NCBI GenBank assembly: GCA_009731375.1
Contig: BJOX01000027.1
Coordinates: 61,427 to 125,426, forward strand
Origin: Paulinella micropora
Taxonomy: Eukaryota > Cercozoa > Imbricatea > Euglyphida
Direction: 5' to 3'
DNA length: 64,000 bases
Below the pieces are notes generated by a model. The model made no database searches. It saw only the letters and a program-made list of their open reading frames with translations, and had not been told where the DNA came from. The stretch's first letter is position 1. Each line of letters opens with the position of its first letter. The translations under genes and the position numbers were made by a program. This document shows, one piece after another, positions 20,782 through 32,700 of the stretch.

Positions 20782-20949
20782 CCTCTTTTTCTTTCTCCAT
20801 GCCTGCTCCTCCTTCCAATTTCTCGTTTATATTAATATCGCAGTCTTAAAGAGAGGAGGAAAGAGAGACAGAGGCAAGAGATGGAGTAAGGATGGAAAGG
20901 GGAAGAGAGGCAAAGTTATGGGGGTGACAGCTCAGGACAGGAATGGTGG

Positions 20950-22170
20950 TTGACAGCTGTATGCTACAACTGCAACGAAACTGGGCATACAAAGCGGTTT
21001 TTCCCCAAAAACAATTCTAATCCCAGACGCCCTGGCCATAAAACCACTAACTCTGACTCCTCAAAGGGGAAAAACCGAGACAAGAATGGTAAGTTTCGTA
21101 AAAAAGGGTCAAAAGGAGTTACCGTCATGAGAGGAGAGGTAGGAGAGCAGGCTGAAGAAGGAGAAGGAAATCAGTCTGAGGGGAAAGACAGCTCAGAAGA
21201 AGAGGAGTATGGGCTTGTCATAATGGAAAATGGCGAGGAAGCGATGGAGGGAAATGAAAACACTGGAGGTGGGGATCTCATACTTGCTCGTGACGCTGAG
21301 CAAGAGGGTGAGGAGGATAGTGAACCTCAAAGGGAGCTAAGTGACAACGAACCCTTAGAACAACCCACAAGAGCCCGTGGGGGGGGGGGGGGGANNNNNN
21401 NNNNNNNNNNNNNNNNNNNNNNNNNNNNNNNNNNNNNNNNNNNNNNNNNNNNNNNNNNNNNNNNNNNNNNNNNNNNNNNNNNNNNNNNNNNNNNNNNNGG
21501 GGGGGGGGGGGGGGGGGGGGATCTGTCGAGTGCTCCCATGGCTCGCAACACACTCCGAGACAGACCCCACAACCCTCCACAACGCATTCCCACTAATGCT
21601 CAACGCCTCGACACCTCGACAACAACACCTACTACCCTGACAACAACCCCAACTCAAAGAGAAGACACGCAAAGCGTGCAACCTCCACCATCGCAAGAAC
21701 AGCCCTCGCAACCAAAAGAGAAACCGAAACGAAAACCGAAACCGAGACCACAATCATTCCCTCAGAACTCAAAAGACAGAGAGAATGAAAGTCCACACCC
21801 TCCTACCTCTACCCCAAAGAATAACACCACAGGCCCAAAAACCATTCGTCGTGAAGGATTAAACAGGGGAGAACAGTGTGGTGTAAAGTATGGCCAGGGA
21901 GGGAGTTGGGGAAAGGCATGCGAGGAAGCAAAAAGGCTAGACTATGCTCAGTTCTGTGGTTACCATGCACGTGAGCAAGACCCCAATTTCCCGTCTATTT
22001 ACCTGACACAACCCCCATCCGTCGTCCATGCCCTTCTCGTGACTTTCCCATCTGAGAGCGAAATGAAAGATACTGAAAGAGAGGGAGGGAAAGGGGGCGA
22101 GAGCACAGCAATCCTCGCGAAAAGACACGGCAATACCCGAGGAAAAAGACTTGCTAAGTCCCGAAATTAA
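20950..22170 (+). CDS. Gag-like fragment with an altered zinc knuckle
   Basis: The open frame begins near CYNCNETGHTKRFFPK, a CCHC zinc knuckle (CX2CX4HX4C) in which the last Cys is Phe. Low-complexity Glu-, Gly- and Pro/Thr-rich sequence follows, interrupted by an N gap at 21395-21498 inside a poly(G) run. The end has several Cys/His (GEQCGVKYGQGG, YAQFCGYHAREQDPNF). No ATG is clearly the start. Zinc knuckles of this kind are typical of retrotransposon Gag. The fragment lies head to head with the gypsy RT, so it belongs either to the copia element downstream or to an inverted piece of the gypsy element. 22170-22610 is similar open but featureless sequence. Confidence 0.5.
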   Translation: MTAVCYNCNETGHTKRFFPKNNSNPRRPGHKTTNSDSSKGKNRDKNGKFRKKGSKGVTVMRGEVGEQAEEGEGNQSEGKDSSEEEEYGLVIMENGEEAMEGNENTGGGDLILARDAEQEGEEDSEPQRELSDNEPLEQPTRARGGGGGXXXXXXXXXXXXXXXXXXXXXXXXXXXXXXXXXXXGGGGGGGDLSSAPMARNTLRDRPHNPPQRIPTNAQRLDTSTTTPTTLTTTPTQREDTQSVQPPPSQEQPSQPKEKPKRKPKPRPQSFPQNSKDRENESPHPPTSTPKNNTTGPKTIRREGLNRGEQCGVKYGQGGSWGKACEEAKRLDYAQFCGYHAREQDPNFPSIYLTQPPSVVHALLVTFPSESEMKDTEREGGKGGESTAILAKRHGNTRGKRLAKSRN

Positions 22171-22612
22171 CGGGGAAAAAGACTCGCAAAGTCCCGAAGA
22201 ACCTGGTAAGCAGACCGTCACAACGAGTGCAAGAAAAACTGCTGTTTTGCCAGGAAAGGAGGCAGGGACCGGCCGGACTAAGGCAGAGAAGACGACAGTT
22301 CTCACTTTCGCTGATGAGGATGCAGGGAGGCGGAACGAGAACAAGAAGTGGCCACCAACTCGCCAATCACAAGGTCCGTCCCCGATAGACAGAATAGACG
22401 AGAGTTCACAGTCACAGACACAACAAGCACAAACCACACACACTACTCATCCTCTAATACCTGAAAGATGCAACCATCATCCTCTAACAAGCACAAACCA
22501 CACACACTACACATCACACCAGAGGGCAGGAGCAGTAAGACTAAAATGCAACACGGCAAGGTGATAGCATTTGAAGATTTCAAGAGAATCAGTGAAGATC
22601 TGAACACTCTGT

Positions 22613-23449
22613 GTGATGGACGACGAGACAGGTGATGTGGTGAGAGTGACGAAGAAGGAAGGTGAGAGAGTAGCTGAAGGCGATGGATTGTTGACTGATG
22701 TGTTTTGGGCAGTTAACGAAGTGTTTTTAAAGCACGCGGTAGGCACGCCCTTAATCGCAAGAGAGACAGTCATAGAGAACAGAACAGCCAAGGGAACAGA
22801 GAGCACACAGGCAAAAGAGAGAGCCAAGTGGGAGTGTGAGTTCAGGCACAGTGAGGGACATCCAAAACCTGAAAAGACGGAGATAGCACGACTGCTATAC
22901 GCATTGTCGAAATGGGCAGAAGCAATAGTAGTGAAAGATGGACTATGTTACGATCCAGATGGCAAGGAAAACGAGTTCTTCTCGGAACTCCTGGCTGTCA
23001 TTGACTATAGGATTTTAGACATGGCCAAAAACCACGACAACCAATTTCCTCTATTCATAGTGCGGTCAATGCCCCATCTCATGAAGATTTGGCACGAAGT
23101 GGAGGCAAGAGGGGGTACTTTGAGCGCATATTTGCGCAAATTACATTCGGGAGATGCCCCACTGTTCCTTAGCCCGAAACAAGCAGCCCAGAAGCAGAAG
23201 GAGTTTGACAAGAAGAGAAGGGAGGTGGATGGGCATTCTGACAACCTTGAGGATTCTAGGTGCTCGGACGAAATAAGGCATGACGACGCATGCAGACCCA
23301 TAAGTTATAAAGTGTATTGTGAGGCACGCGAAGAACTAGACGGCTATACGAGGAGAAGTTTGAACAGGAAAGGAGAGAGAAGCTCCAAAAGCAGGAAAAA
23401 GAGACAGAGAAGGAGAAAGAGAAGGAGAAAGACCACAACCTCATGGTAG
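22613..23449 (+). CDS. Retrotransposon-associated ORF of unknown function
   Basis: A 278-codon frame, starting with the in-frame ATG at 22613, between the zinc-knuckle fragment and the protease motif of the copia element. It contains KTEIARLLYALSKWAEAIVV and a charged C-terminus ending in runs of Arg/Lys from an AGAAGGAGAAA repeat. Position suggests a Gag portion, but I do not recognise the fold. Confidence 0.45.
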   Translation: MMDDETGDVVRVTKKEGERVAEGDGLLTDVFWAVNEVFLKHAVGTPLIARETVIENRTAKGTESTQAKERAKWECEFRHSEGHPKPEKTEIARLLYALSKWAEAIVVKDGLCYDPDGKENEFFSELLAVIDYRILDMAKNHDNQFPLFIVRSMPHLMKIWHEVEARGGTLSAYLRKLHSGDAPLFLSPKQAAQKQKEFDKKRREVDGHSDNLEDSRCSDEIRHDDACRPISYKVYCEAREELDGYTRRSLNRKGERSSKSRKKRQRRRKRRRKTTTSW

Positions 23450-23674
23450 ATGACAGCAAGAAGGCAGGTCGAAAGGAAAAGATGATAGTGCGGGATAGTG
23501 GATCATCACGAGACATAGCCTGCACCCCACACATTTTGCACAACATCCGAGAGATCGCTACACTGATGAATGACATAGATGTCAATCGGTTTACCCTCTT
23601 TGCCTTTCTCGGGATACATGCAGTACAAAACGCTGCCTCTAGCTTCCTTGTTCTCACTAACTCTCGCTTCTTTG

Positions 23675-23731
<57 letters not shown>

Positions 23732-26700
23732 GGGCTTCCCGCCCCGCTTACCCCGTTTTCTTCTTTCTCTCTCTCACTTTAGGGTCGTAACGCTCGTTGA
23801 TGTCAAGGGGCTTGTCGTGTTCGTTGTCCCAGCGATAAAGCATACCGGGCGTCATTCTCACCCTGACTATTACGTCACTCTCTTTGATTCTTATGGGCCT
23901 TCAGGATGAGTAGTTGTCCGTTCTGATGGATGATTGACCGGTGATGGTTGTGATCCATGTTCCCCGTTGACATGATATTGACCGGCACACCTGGGTCTAA
24001 CAACATAACTTTCTTCACCAAAACTGGTTTCCCTGATCCGTCGATTCTAGTTAATCTTGCTTCCCCCATATTCCTCACTACGCTTTCTCCATTTCCGGTG
24101 ACTAAGCTAACGGGCTTAATATAATTTTATAAGGCATTACCGAAGACCTATGCATTAGGCAAGGCCATGGGAAGGAAAGTGACAGGAAACGAAGACAAAG
24201 TTAGATTTTGCGAAGCCTGCATGATGGGGAAAGCCAATGTAATGCCCCGATTTAAGGTCAATAGGATTAGGAGAGCCAGTTATCCTAGTGAGATTTTGCA
24301 TTTAGATACTTCCGGACCTTGGGCAGTCATGTCAACTCACGGGAAGTACTTTAAGTTTTGTGTCACTGACGATTACTCGGGGTATATAAAAGATTTTTAC
24401 TTAAGATATAAGAATGAGTTCGTAGAGTGCCTAAAGCAAGCAGTAGCATGGTTTGAGAGGCAAACAGGTAGGAAGGTCAGACAGATCACTTGCGACAACA
24501 AGTTCGATGTACCGACTGAGGTCATTGAATGGTGGAAACCGCTCCAATTTATTTGGAAGACGAGTGCCCCAGGTGATAAGGACTGCAATCCTATAGCAGA
24601 GAAGGTCAATGACATCACAGCCGGACCAGCCCGAGCTATGCGGTATGAGGCTAATTTACCCACATAGTTTTGGGCCGAAATGGAGTACACAGCCACAACC
24701 TCGCATAACATTCTACCAGCCATGACAGGACCTAGAAAAGGCACTTCGCCATTTGAATAATGTTTTGGCTATAAACAAGCTATCCCGACAACTAAAGCCT
24801 ATAGGATGTTTAGGAGTTATGTACATAGGAAAGCAGGTTGGAAAAGGGACTACAGGGGAAAACGAGTAATGTTACTTGGGTACGATGTATTCAAGGAACT
24901 TTACCGAGTATGGGATGGCCGCAAGGTCATTAGTAACGTGCGCATGCGCATTGTGCGCTTTGACCCCAACGTAGTCGGTAAGAGTGCTCACCCACCCAGA
25001 GGAGTCCAATGGGATGACGAGGAATCTGAGGGGGAGAGTAATGACACCGGACAGCTAGAACAGCCACACAAGAATCCCGAGCTAGAAGTTGAGGGGGAGT
25101 TAGACGAACATGAGGAGTCACAGGAAGTTAAGGGCACTTTTGGTCCAGATTCCGGTCTCCCATCAGACTCACAGGCAGAACTAGCTGACGACAAGGATGA
25201 TGGGCTAACACCCGTCACATCGCTAGAGGCGCAAAGTCCCGAAGCTGACCACCCCAGTAGGAGGTACGTAGAGGGAGACGCGCACAACAAGGGCCTCACT
25301 TGGGAGCAGAGTGACAAAATCACACAGCGAACATAGTGAGAGGGAAACGAGAGACTAAGGTAAGGACACCAGTCACACAGCCACCTCCAGAAAAGAAGGC
25401 AGCTACCATAGCAGCTACATTGACAGGAGAGAGAGAGAGAGAGGGAGTTAGTGTGCCGGGAGTAGCTTTCGGAGAGGATTGGGCCAAGGAAGAGTATGGA
25501 GACAATGGGCAGTCAGTAAAGCGAGAAGGAAAAGTCTTAGAACCGTGCTAGAAGGGAGATAGACTCAAAGTCCGTAAGCAGCCAAAGCCCAGTCATTTCG
25601 TTGCTTTCGACGACGGTCAAGTAGAAAAGATGTTAGATAGCGAGATTAGAAAGTATAGGCTAGATAGGATCAGACCAGTCGGAGAACTAGAGCACCCCGA
25701 TCTGTCCGCAGAAAGTATCGTAGAGGATGAAACCACTGCGCTACTGTACCTGACATTGAAGGAACCAAAGGCAATCGTTGATGAGGGGTTAACCGCAAAA
25801 GAGCTGAAGGCCGGAATGGACAAAGAGATAGAGCTCTCAAGTCCTTTAACACTTACACGTGGGTAAACCCCAAGGAAGCCAAAGAGAAAGGAGTAAAGAT
25901 AGTGAGACTCACGTAGGTACACAAAGTCAAACTAGACGAAAAGGGACGTAAGTTCGTCAAGTCCAGGTTAGCACTAAGGGGAGATATGCTAGAGCCAGGA
26001 TTTAGCTATAACCCAGACCAGCTATTTGTACCTTGTGCAGCACTGTGACACCGCTCATTACTCTTTTTGACTAAGCTTGCTGCATGGCATGATCATAAGC
26101 TATACGGTATAGACTTCAAAAATGCTTATCTTAATGCCCGCATGCATCATCCTGTTTATGCTTAATATTATGCACCCGATGGGATAGACAGAGAGGAGCA
26201 TGATGGCATGATAGGGAGAGTAGATGGAGCTTTGTATGGCGCGCCGCAAACCGGTAGGAGATGGTATGAGATCTTAGCCCCTAAGTTAGAGGAATTAGGA
26301 TTCAGGTTACTAGACTCAGATCTATGTATGTTCGTAGAAAAGGACAAGCCCATAAGAGACGCTATCATAGGTATTTTCCATGTAGATGATCTCATTTTCT
26401 CAGCCCCTAATGAACAGGCGTGTGAACGTTTCGCTAGTATTAAGTAAACTTGAGAAGTCCTACTCTCTCAAACGATTGAGAGTGGCTAAGGAATTCAAAG
26501 GGATAGAAATAGTTCAAGAAGGAGGACGCATCTTATTACATCAGACGAAGTACCAGAAAGAGATTTTGAAAGATGTAGGATATGCCGATGTTCGCCCAGT
26601 CAGTACTCCTATCTACAGTAACTGTCTGCATTACGCTAGCAGCATTAAGTGCTTGGTTGGCATCAGGGCGCGTTATCTTTGTTAGGAACAAAAGCTTTCC

Positions 26701-27215
26701 TACTAAGCTGGGTATCGAATGTTTCCTAAGGGTGCTAGCTTCTCCCATGGGTTTGGGGTCATGTTCTGCACCCCTGGACTTGCTAATGCCCTATTAGGAA
26801 GGATTTTCAGGTATTTGAAAAGTTCATTTCGCGGTATCGCATTTCACAAGCCTAAGTCAATTTTCAAGAAGGCAGAACATACCCGCGGATTACTCCATTG
26901 CCCGATGCAGCTCATAAAGTCTGTAAAAAGACCGGAAAGTTACGGACAGGTTACTTAGTGCTTTGGGAGGGAGACCCAGTAGCTTGGCTGTCGAAACGAC
27001 AGACACGAATCGCGCTCAGCTCTAACGACGCTGAAATTTTGGCGGCAGCCGAATGTATTAGGGAATGGTCAGCTATCCGGCATATCACGGAAGAATTGAA
27101 GTTAGGCTTAGGCATATCAGATTTTTGAAGACAATGCTCAGACTATTCTGCAGCAGAGAAAGGAATTAAGGACCACGCAGCAAACATCTTCCAATAGAAC
27201 TACATTTCATTCATT
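23443..27215 (+). mobile_element. Degraded, internally inverted Ty1/copia retrotransposon
   Basis: Landmarks on the plus strand: an aspartic protease motif (RDSGSSRDIA) near 23490; GAG-pre-integrase and integrase (FCEACMMGKANVMPRFK, LHLDTSGPWAVMS, FCVTDDYSG) at 24134-24667; an in-frame stop at 24665-24667, then integrase C-terminal sequence (VMLLGYDVFKELYRVWDG) at 24806-25336; a copia-type RT (DFKNAYLNA near 26115, ALYGAPQTGRRWYE near 26240, FHVDDLI near 26380); and RNase H (VAWLSKRQTRIALSSNDAE near 26990). The canonical YVDD is HVDD here. Many stops and frameshifts break the polyprotein. The segment at about 23816-24120 is inverted. No LTRs are recognised, and a CT tract (23686-23728) and a GAAAA array flank the pieces. 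Confidence 0.88.
23816..24120 (-). mobile_element. Inverted internal segment of the copia polyprotein
   Basis: The minus-strand frame reads GEARLTRIDGSGKPVLVKKV, then MLLDPGVPVNIMSTGN. This is the stretch that normally joins the copia protease to the GAG-pre-integrase domain. Its plus-strand neighbours are the protease motif (23490) and pre-integrase (24134), so only this part has been flipped. Confidence 0.7.
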
Positions 27216-27218
27216 ATG

Positions 27219-27835
27219 CAGTCGGAAAAGAAAAAAGAAAAGAAAAAAGAAAAGAGAAAAGAAAAGAGAAAAGAAAAGAGAAAAGAAAAGAGAAAAGAAA
27301 AGAGAAAAGAAAAGAGAAAAGAGAAGAGAAAAGAAAAGAGAAAAGAAAAGAGAAAAGAAAAGAGAAAAGAAAAGAGAAAAGAAAAGAGAAAAGAAAAGAG
27401 AAAAGAAAAGAGAAAAGAAAAGAGAAAAGAAAAGAGGAAAGAAACGAGAAAAGAAAAGAGAAAAGAACAGAGAAAAGAACAGAGAAAAGAACAGAGAAAA
27501 GAAAAGAGAAAAGAGAAGAGAAAAGAAAAGAGAAAAGAAAAGAGAAAAGAAAAGAGAAAAGAAAAGAGAAAAGAAAAGAGAAAAGAAAAGAGAAAAGAAA
27601 AGAGAAAAGAAAAGAAAAGAGGAAAGAAAAGAGAAAGGAAAAGAGAAAAGAAAAGAGAAAAGAAAAGAGAAAAAAGAAAAGAGAAAAGAAAAGAGAAAAG
27701 AAAAGAGAAAAAAAGAAAAGAGAAAAAAAAGAAAAGAGAAAACAAGAAGAAGAAGAAGAAGAAGAAGAAGAAGAAGAAGAAGAAGAAGAAGAAGAAGAAG
27801 AAGAAGAAGAAGAAGAAGGAGAAGAAGAAGAATAT
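27219..27835 (+). repeat. (AGAAAAGAGA)n purine array and (GAA)n
   Basis: A decamer-like AAAAGAGAAAAG repeat of about 500 bp is followed by pure GAA from about 27746. The long Lys/Arg or Phe/Ser frames across it are repeat translations. Confidence 0.95.
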
Positions 27836-27961
27836 TAGCACAGAAGAACAGATTGCGGTGGTTGCATAGCCAGGGTGGCTCATATAGTACTTTAGGTCAA
27901 GTTTCCTAGATATTAGTGGGTTTTTGGGGGTTTTGTAACAAAGCTAATTTGGATTCGATCT

Positions 27962-28309
27962 TCAAGGGAACACATGGCAGCACCAAATACCTTTAATTTG
28001 TTCATCCTGCTCATTAGATGTCGGGACGGCTCTAAACACCGACTCATGCAACCACAGCTCCTCATCCGGCCACACGGTGGCCCTAAAGTTGCTCACAAAA
28101 TCATCATTTCGGCCATCAAGAAAAATCGATAATACGACTTTCGGTATATCATCGATCACAAAAAGCAAGGAAGGTGTGGTAAAAAAAAAAGATACTATCT
28201 TGTAAAGCACATCTGGGAGGGTGCCACCGACATCATGTAGTGACCACAATGGGCGGACTTTTGCAGAAATAATTTTTGACGTGACTGTCGTTCGGGTCAA
28301 TTTCGTCAT
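27962..28309 (-). CDS. Hypothetical protein, 115 aa
   Basis: The minus-strand ATG at 28307-28309 opens an uninterrupted frame to a stop at 27962-27964. The sequence is not low-complexity and looks protein-like (DVGGTLPDVLYKIVSFFF, TPSLLFVIDDIPKVVLSIFL, VWPDEELWLHESVFR). It is flanked by the GAA array on one side and TTAGGG repeats on the other. I recognise no domain. It may be a remnant of a mobile element. 28310-28690 shows nothing further. Confidence 0.4.
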   Translation of the reverse strand: MTKLTRTTVTSKIISAKVRPLWSLHDVGGTLPDVLYKIVSFFFTTPSLLFVIDDIPKVVLSIFLDGRNDDFVSNFRATVWPDEELWLHESVFRAVPTSNEQDEQIKGIWCCHVFP

Positions 28310-28694
28310 TTCAGCTATAATGATCGATATGTTTTGGATGGAACTCAGCCGGAAAGTGTCGGATGGACATGCTATTTGCTAAATATTTTATTTATGCTAT
28401 TTGCTAAATATTTTATTTATACGTTTATCTAAAAAGTTTGAAAAGCTCAAGCGTCAATATTCAAATTTGAATTCAAACCAGTAGCGGATCAGCTGCGATC
28501 CTGTGGACACTGTCCGTGCAGGGATGATATATCCTTACTAGGTTTGTGTAATGCTATACAAAGGCCGTAAGCACTCGACTCCAGAGCAGAATAATTGATT
28601 ACTTCTACCAGCGCAACTATTCCTGCTGACTAGGATTGCCCTACCTGCTTAGGGTTATCGGCAGAGTTGAAATAACGAGTGTAACATGTGACCA

Positions 28695-29100
28695 CTTATT
28701 AGGGCTAGGGCTAGGGTCATAATATTAATATATGATAATTGAGGTCCATGGATGGATGGGCAAACAATTACTGTTAGGGTTAATAGTGCTACTAGTTTCA
28801 CTAGGGTTAGGGTCGGGTGCAAGCAGCCTTAGGGTTAGGGTTAGTAATAGGGAACTTAGGGTTAGGGTTAGGGTTAGGACTTAAGCTTAAGCTTAGGGTT
28901 AGGGTGACGGTTTAGGGTTACCGCTATCAACGAGGAAGTTAGGTCAGGGTTAGGTTAGGGTTAGGGTTAGGGTTAGGGTTTAGGACTCAGGGTTAGGGTT
29001 AGGCTTAGGGTTAGGGTTACTAATAGGGAACTTAGGGTTAGGGTTAGGATTAGGGTCACTAGGATTGAACTTAGGGTTAGGGTCACTGGTTTAGGGTTAG
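28695..29100 (+). repeat. Interstitial TTAGGG telomere-type repeats, degenerate
   Basis: Scattered TTAGGG units, several in short perfect runs (for example 28857-28879 and 28949-28980), are mixed with larger duplicated pieces such as TACCGCTATCAACGAGGAAG near 28919 and a close relative near 29100. 29100-29640 shows no gene. Confidence 0.9.
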
Positions 29101-29645
29101 CGCTATCAACGAGGAAGTTGGGGTTCAGGGCTAGGGCCAGGGCGAGGGTCGGGGTAAGGGGTGGGGCTCGTTGCTAGCCTAGCGCCAGGGCCCAGCACTG
29201 TCTCCCTTGGGTCATGCCACCGCATTAGAACACTACCTTCCTGTGGCCACGCCTCAGCGCCCAGTCGCCCCGACCGACACACCACCCTCAGAACCCTTAC
29301 TCTCTCTGATCAAGCAATCAGCCCAAGATCCTTGCGCTTCTGGACACTAACTCACAACCCAAGGTGTCAGACTCGCGCCCCGACCCCTTGGGTGAGGACC
29401 TGGTGCTGCATACCTACACATATTAGTTACGCATAGATTACACTGGTCCTTGTTACCATGACTTACTGTGCGCTACCCCAGATGACCGCTGGTTGAGATA
29501 ATCATCAACTAATAGCAGTCCTGTCCTTTTTGGGCCTGGCTAGGAGGAATTTGGAGCATCTTATCACAACTGGCTGAGGTTGGGACCCACTGGACTAGAG
29601 GAAATCGTGTATCCATACGATTGAGGTCCGTGACATAAACTTGAT

Positions 29646-29752
29646 TTAGGGTTAGGGTTAGGGTTAGGGTTAGGGTTAGGTTAGGGTTAGGGGTAGGGTT
29701 AGGGTTAGGGTTAGGGTTAGGGTTAGGGTTAGGGTTAGGATTAGGGTTAGGC
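29646..29752 (+). repeat. TTAGGG telomere-type array
   Basis: About 17 near-perfect TTAGGG units directly abut the 3' end of the minus-strand EGF-type gene. Read on the minus strand they give Asn-Pro and Leu-Thr repeats that extend the open frame artificially. Confidence 0.95.
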
Positions 29753-29754
29753 GT

Positions 29755-32700
29755 GGCCGGGGCGCCCTCTCCACATGTTTCCGTGCTCAATTCTAGTTCC
29801 GGGCGCAGTTGTATGACGGTGGCTGAGCTGGGACAGCCGGCGGCTCCTCCGGACGTGAACGAGTGGTTAACGTAGGTGGCCTCCACGGCAAAGCGATACA
29901 AAGTAAAAAAGCAGGGCCGGTCGATCGTCAGGTAGCGGCACTGAGCCGCCGCCCAAGTCCAGCCGCTCGCGTTGAAGACGCTGGTCCAGCTGAGTCCATC
30001 GTTGTCGGAGCCCAGCACGCTGAGCGCGGCGGGAGCCGTGTGTGACCGCTCCCGCCCACGGACGCGCACAGCGTAAAGTAGCGCAGCGCGGCCGGCAGGC
30101 GGTAGGCGCTGTAGAGTGACAAATACTCGCCGCGCACGTTGGGGGCGGCAAACGGCGCGGTGCTGACGTTGGCGCTGCAGACGCAGCTGGTGCACGTGGG
30201 AGAGGGTTGGTGTAGCTGCCTGTCGCGCTGGACCAATTCCCCCCGTAAGCGCCTAGCACCATAGGCAGGTGCGCCCACCGGCCGTTGGACGAGGGGTCCG
30301 GCAGCCAGCCGCGCCAAGGCTGCGGGGGGTCGGCGTACGTCAGCAGGCTCACCGAGCCCGGCGGGCTCGCGCTGAGCCCGGGCGGGCACTGGCAGGCAAA
30401 GCTCCCCGCCGTGTTGACACAGCTCTGGTCGGGGCGGCAGTTGTGCGTGCCCAGCCGGCACTCGTCCACGTCGTAGCAGGTGCTGGCCTGCTCTAACAAG
30501 CTGACGTCAAGCCGGCCGAGCGCCGCTTGCGTCGTGCACTGCCCCGCGCCCGTCGTGCCGGGCAGGCGCTGGTACGCGGCGGGCACGATGATCCGGAGCT
30601 TAGACCAGTACTGGCCGCCCAGCACCAGCGCGCCGGGCTCCAAGAAACGCACGGCGAGGCTGAGCCCCTCGTTGCTGCTCGAGGGTGCGCCCCAGCTGCC
30701 GGCCGAGGCGTACAGTGTGGTCCAGTCCAGGCCACCGTTGTTGGAGCCCAGTACGCGGAGCGCCTGTAGCCAATACAACGGCCCGTCCACGGACGGCTGG
30801 TACGGGAACAGCGACAAGACTCTCACCCCCGCGCGCCGGGAGCTGGCGGTGGCAGTGAGCTCCAAGTACTCACCGCGCACGCCGGCACTGCCGTCGACGT
30901 TCAGTGTCAGGGCGGCGTTGACGGTGGCGTTCCCGACGCAGGTAAACGAGCCGGCGCTGCTAAACGCGTACGTGCCCGGCGCGCTAACCCATCCACCGGC
31001 GGTGGTGCCGTTGCTGCTGGAAACGTTCAACAGCCAGCCCTCGAGCGTGAGTCCGGGGAGTTCAGCGGCCCGCAGCGTGTACGCAGCCTGTCCCCAGAGG
31101 TACCCTGTCGCGCAGGCGCAGGCGAAGCTGCCCACGGTGTTGGTGCAGCGCTGGTTGGCTGCGCAGTCGTGCGTGCCCAGCCCGCACTCATCCACGTCCT
31201 GGCAGGCGCTGGGGTCCGGCGGCGTGCCGGCCGCCGCGTAGCCTGGCAAGCACTCGCAGGCGAAGCTCCCCGCCGTGTTGACACAACTCTGGTCCCCGCG
31301 GCAGGACGGTGTGTTGACACAGGTGCCGTCCATGTCCTGACAAGCTCGCCGCAGTTCCAGCAAGCCGGGGTTCAGGCGGCCGAGCGCCACCTGTGCGGTG
31401 CAGGCGTACCCCGCGTTGTACGACTCGGCGCGCTGGTAGGCCACGGGCACAACAAAGCGGAACTTGTTCCAGTACACACCGTCCAGGGGCTTAGCGGGCT
31501 GCCCCGCTGCCAAACCCCACCCCTGAGCGGGGTCCAGGGAGGTGCCAGCAAACACGGTGGTCCAGCTGGCACCGCCGTCGTTGGAGCCCAGTACACGGAG
31601 CGCAGCCGCCGAGTAGAGGGCGCCCGTGCCGGGCGTGGGTTGGTGCGGGTACAGTTCAAATTGGACGAGCCCCACCCTGTCAGAGGGTAGGCCGCCGCTA
31701 AGTTCTAGGTATTCGCCGCGCATACCCTCCGGGCGGCCGTCTACGTTGCTTGTCAGGGCGGCCGCCGCGGTCGCATTGGCCACGCAGGTGAGCCCCGCGC
31801 CCACGGGGGCCGTGTCGTAAGTGCCCGGCGCGCTGGCCCAGGCCCCGGTGCCGTCCGCGTCCGGGGCCAGCAGCACTGCTGCGCCCTCTGGGCCGCCGCT
31901 AGAGGAAGAAGCACTCAGCCGCCAGCCCCTGAGCGCGAGCTGCTGCAGCGTGTACACCGGCGGCCCCTCGCTGCTGGCGCACTCGTTCACGTCCTGGCAC
32001 TCGGGCCCCGCTGCGGCGTAACCCCCCAGGCAACCGCAGCGGAAGCCCCCGACAGTGTTGACACAGCGCCGGTCCCCTCTGCAGCCGTGCGTGCCGACCT
32101 GGCACTCGTCCACGTCCTGGCAAGTGTCCGCCTGCTGCTCTAGCAAGCGAGGGTTAAGACGCCCCAGCGCCACCTGCGCAGTGCAGGCGTACCCCGCGCT
32201 CTCGGCGCGCTGGTACGCGGCGGTGAATATGAACCGGAACTTGCTCCAAAACTGTCCGCCCAGCACGGACTGTCTTCCGGCGCTGATGCCCCAGGCCTGA
32301 GACAGCATCATCAGCTCCACCGTGCCGTTGTACACGGTGGTCCAGGTCTGGCCGTCATCGTTCGAGCCCACTACATGCAACGCCGCCACCGAATACAACG
32401 GAGCGCCTGTGGACGCCCGGAACGGCCACACCTCGAGCCCCGCCAGCCCCGCCCGCCGCGACGCGTCGCGGCTGCTTAGCTCCAGGAACTCGCCGCGCAC
32501 GCCGCCGGGGTTTCCATTCACGTTGGGCGTCAGGGCCGCCGCGGACGTCGCGTTGCCCTCACAGTTATAGGTGCCCAGCGCGCTAGCCCAGCCGTCGCAC
32601 TGTTGGCGTCCAGGGCCTGCAGCGGAGGGCTGCCCCTCCAGCCGCTGGAAGCGCTCAGTACCCACACACTGCCCACCAGCTCCGCCGTCTCTGGCAGGCC

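Noticed and set aside
29161-29436. Small open frame next to the TTAGGG repeats
   Set aside because: Its composition and codon use do not resemble the host genes, it has no recognisable motif, and it lies in decayed subtelomere-like sequence.
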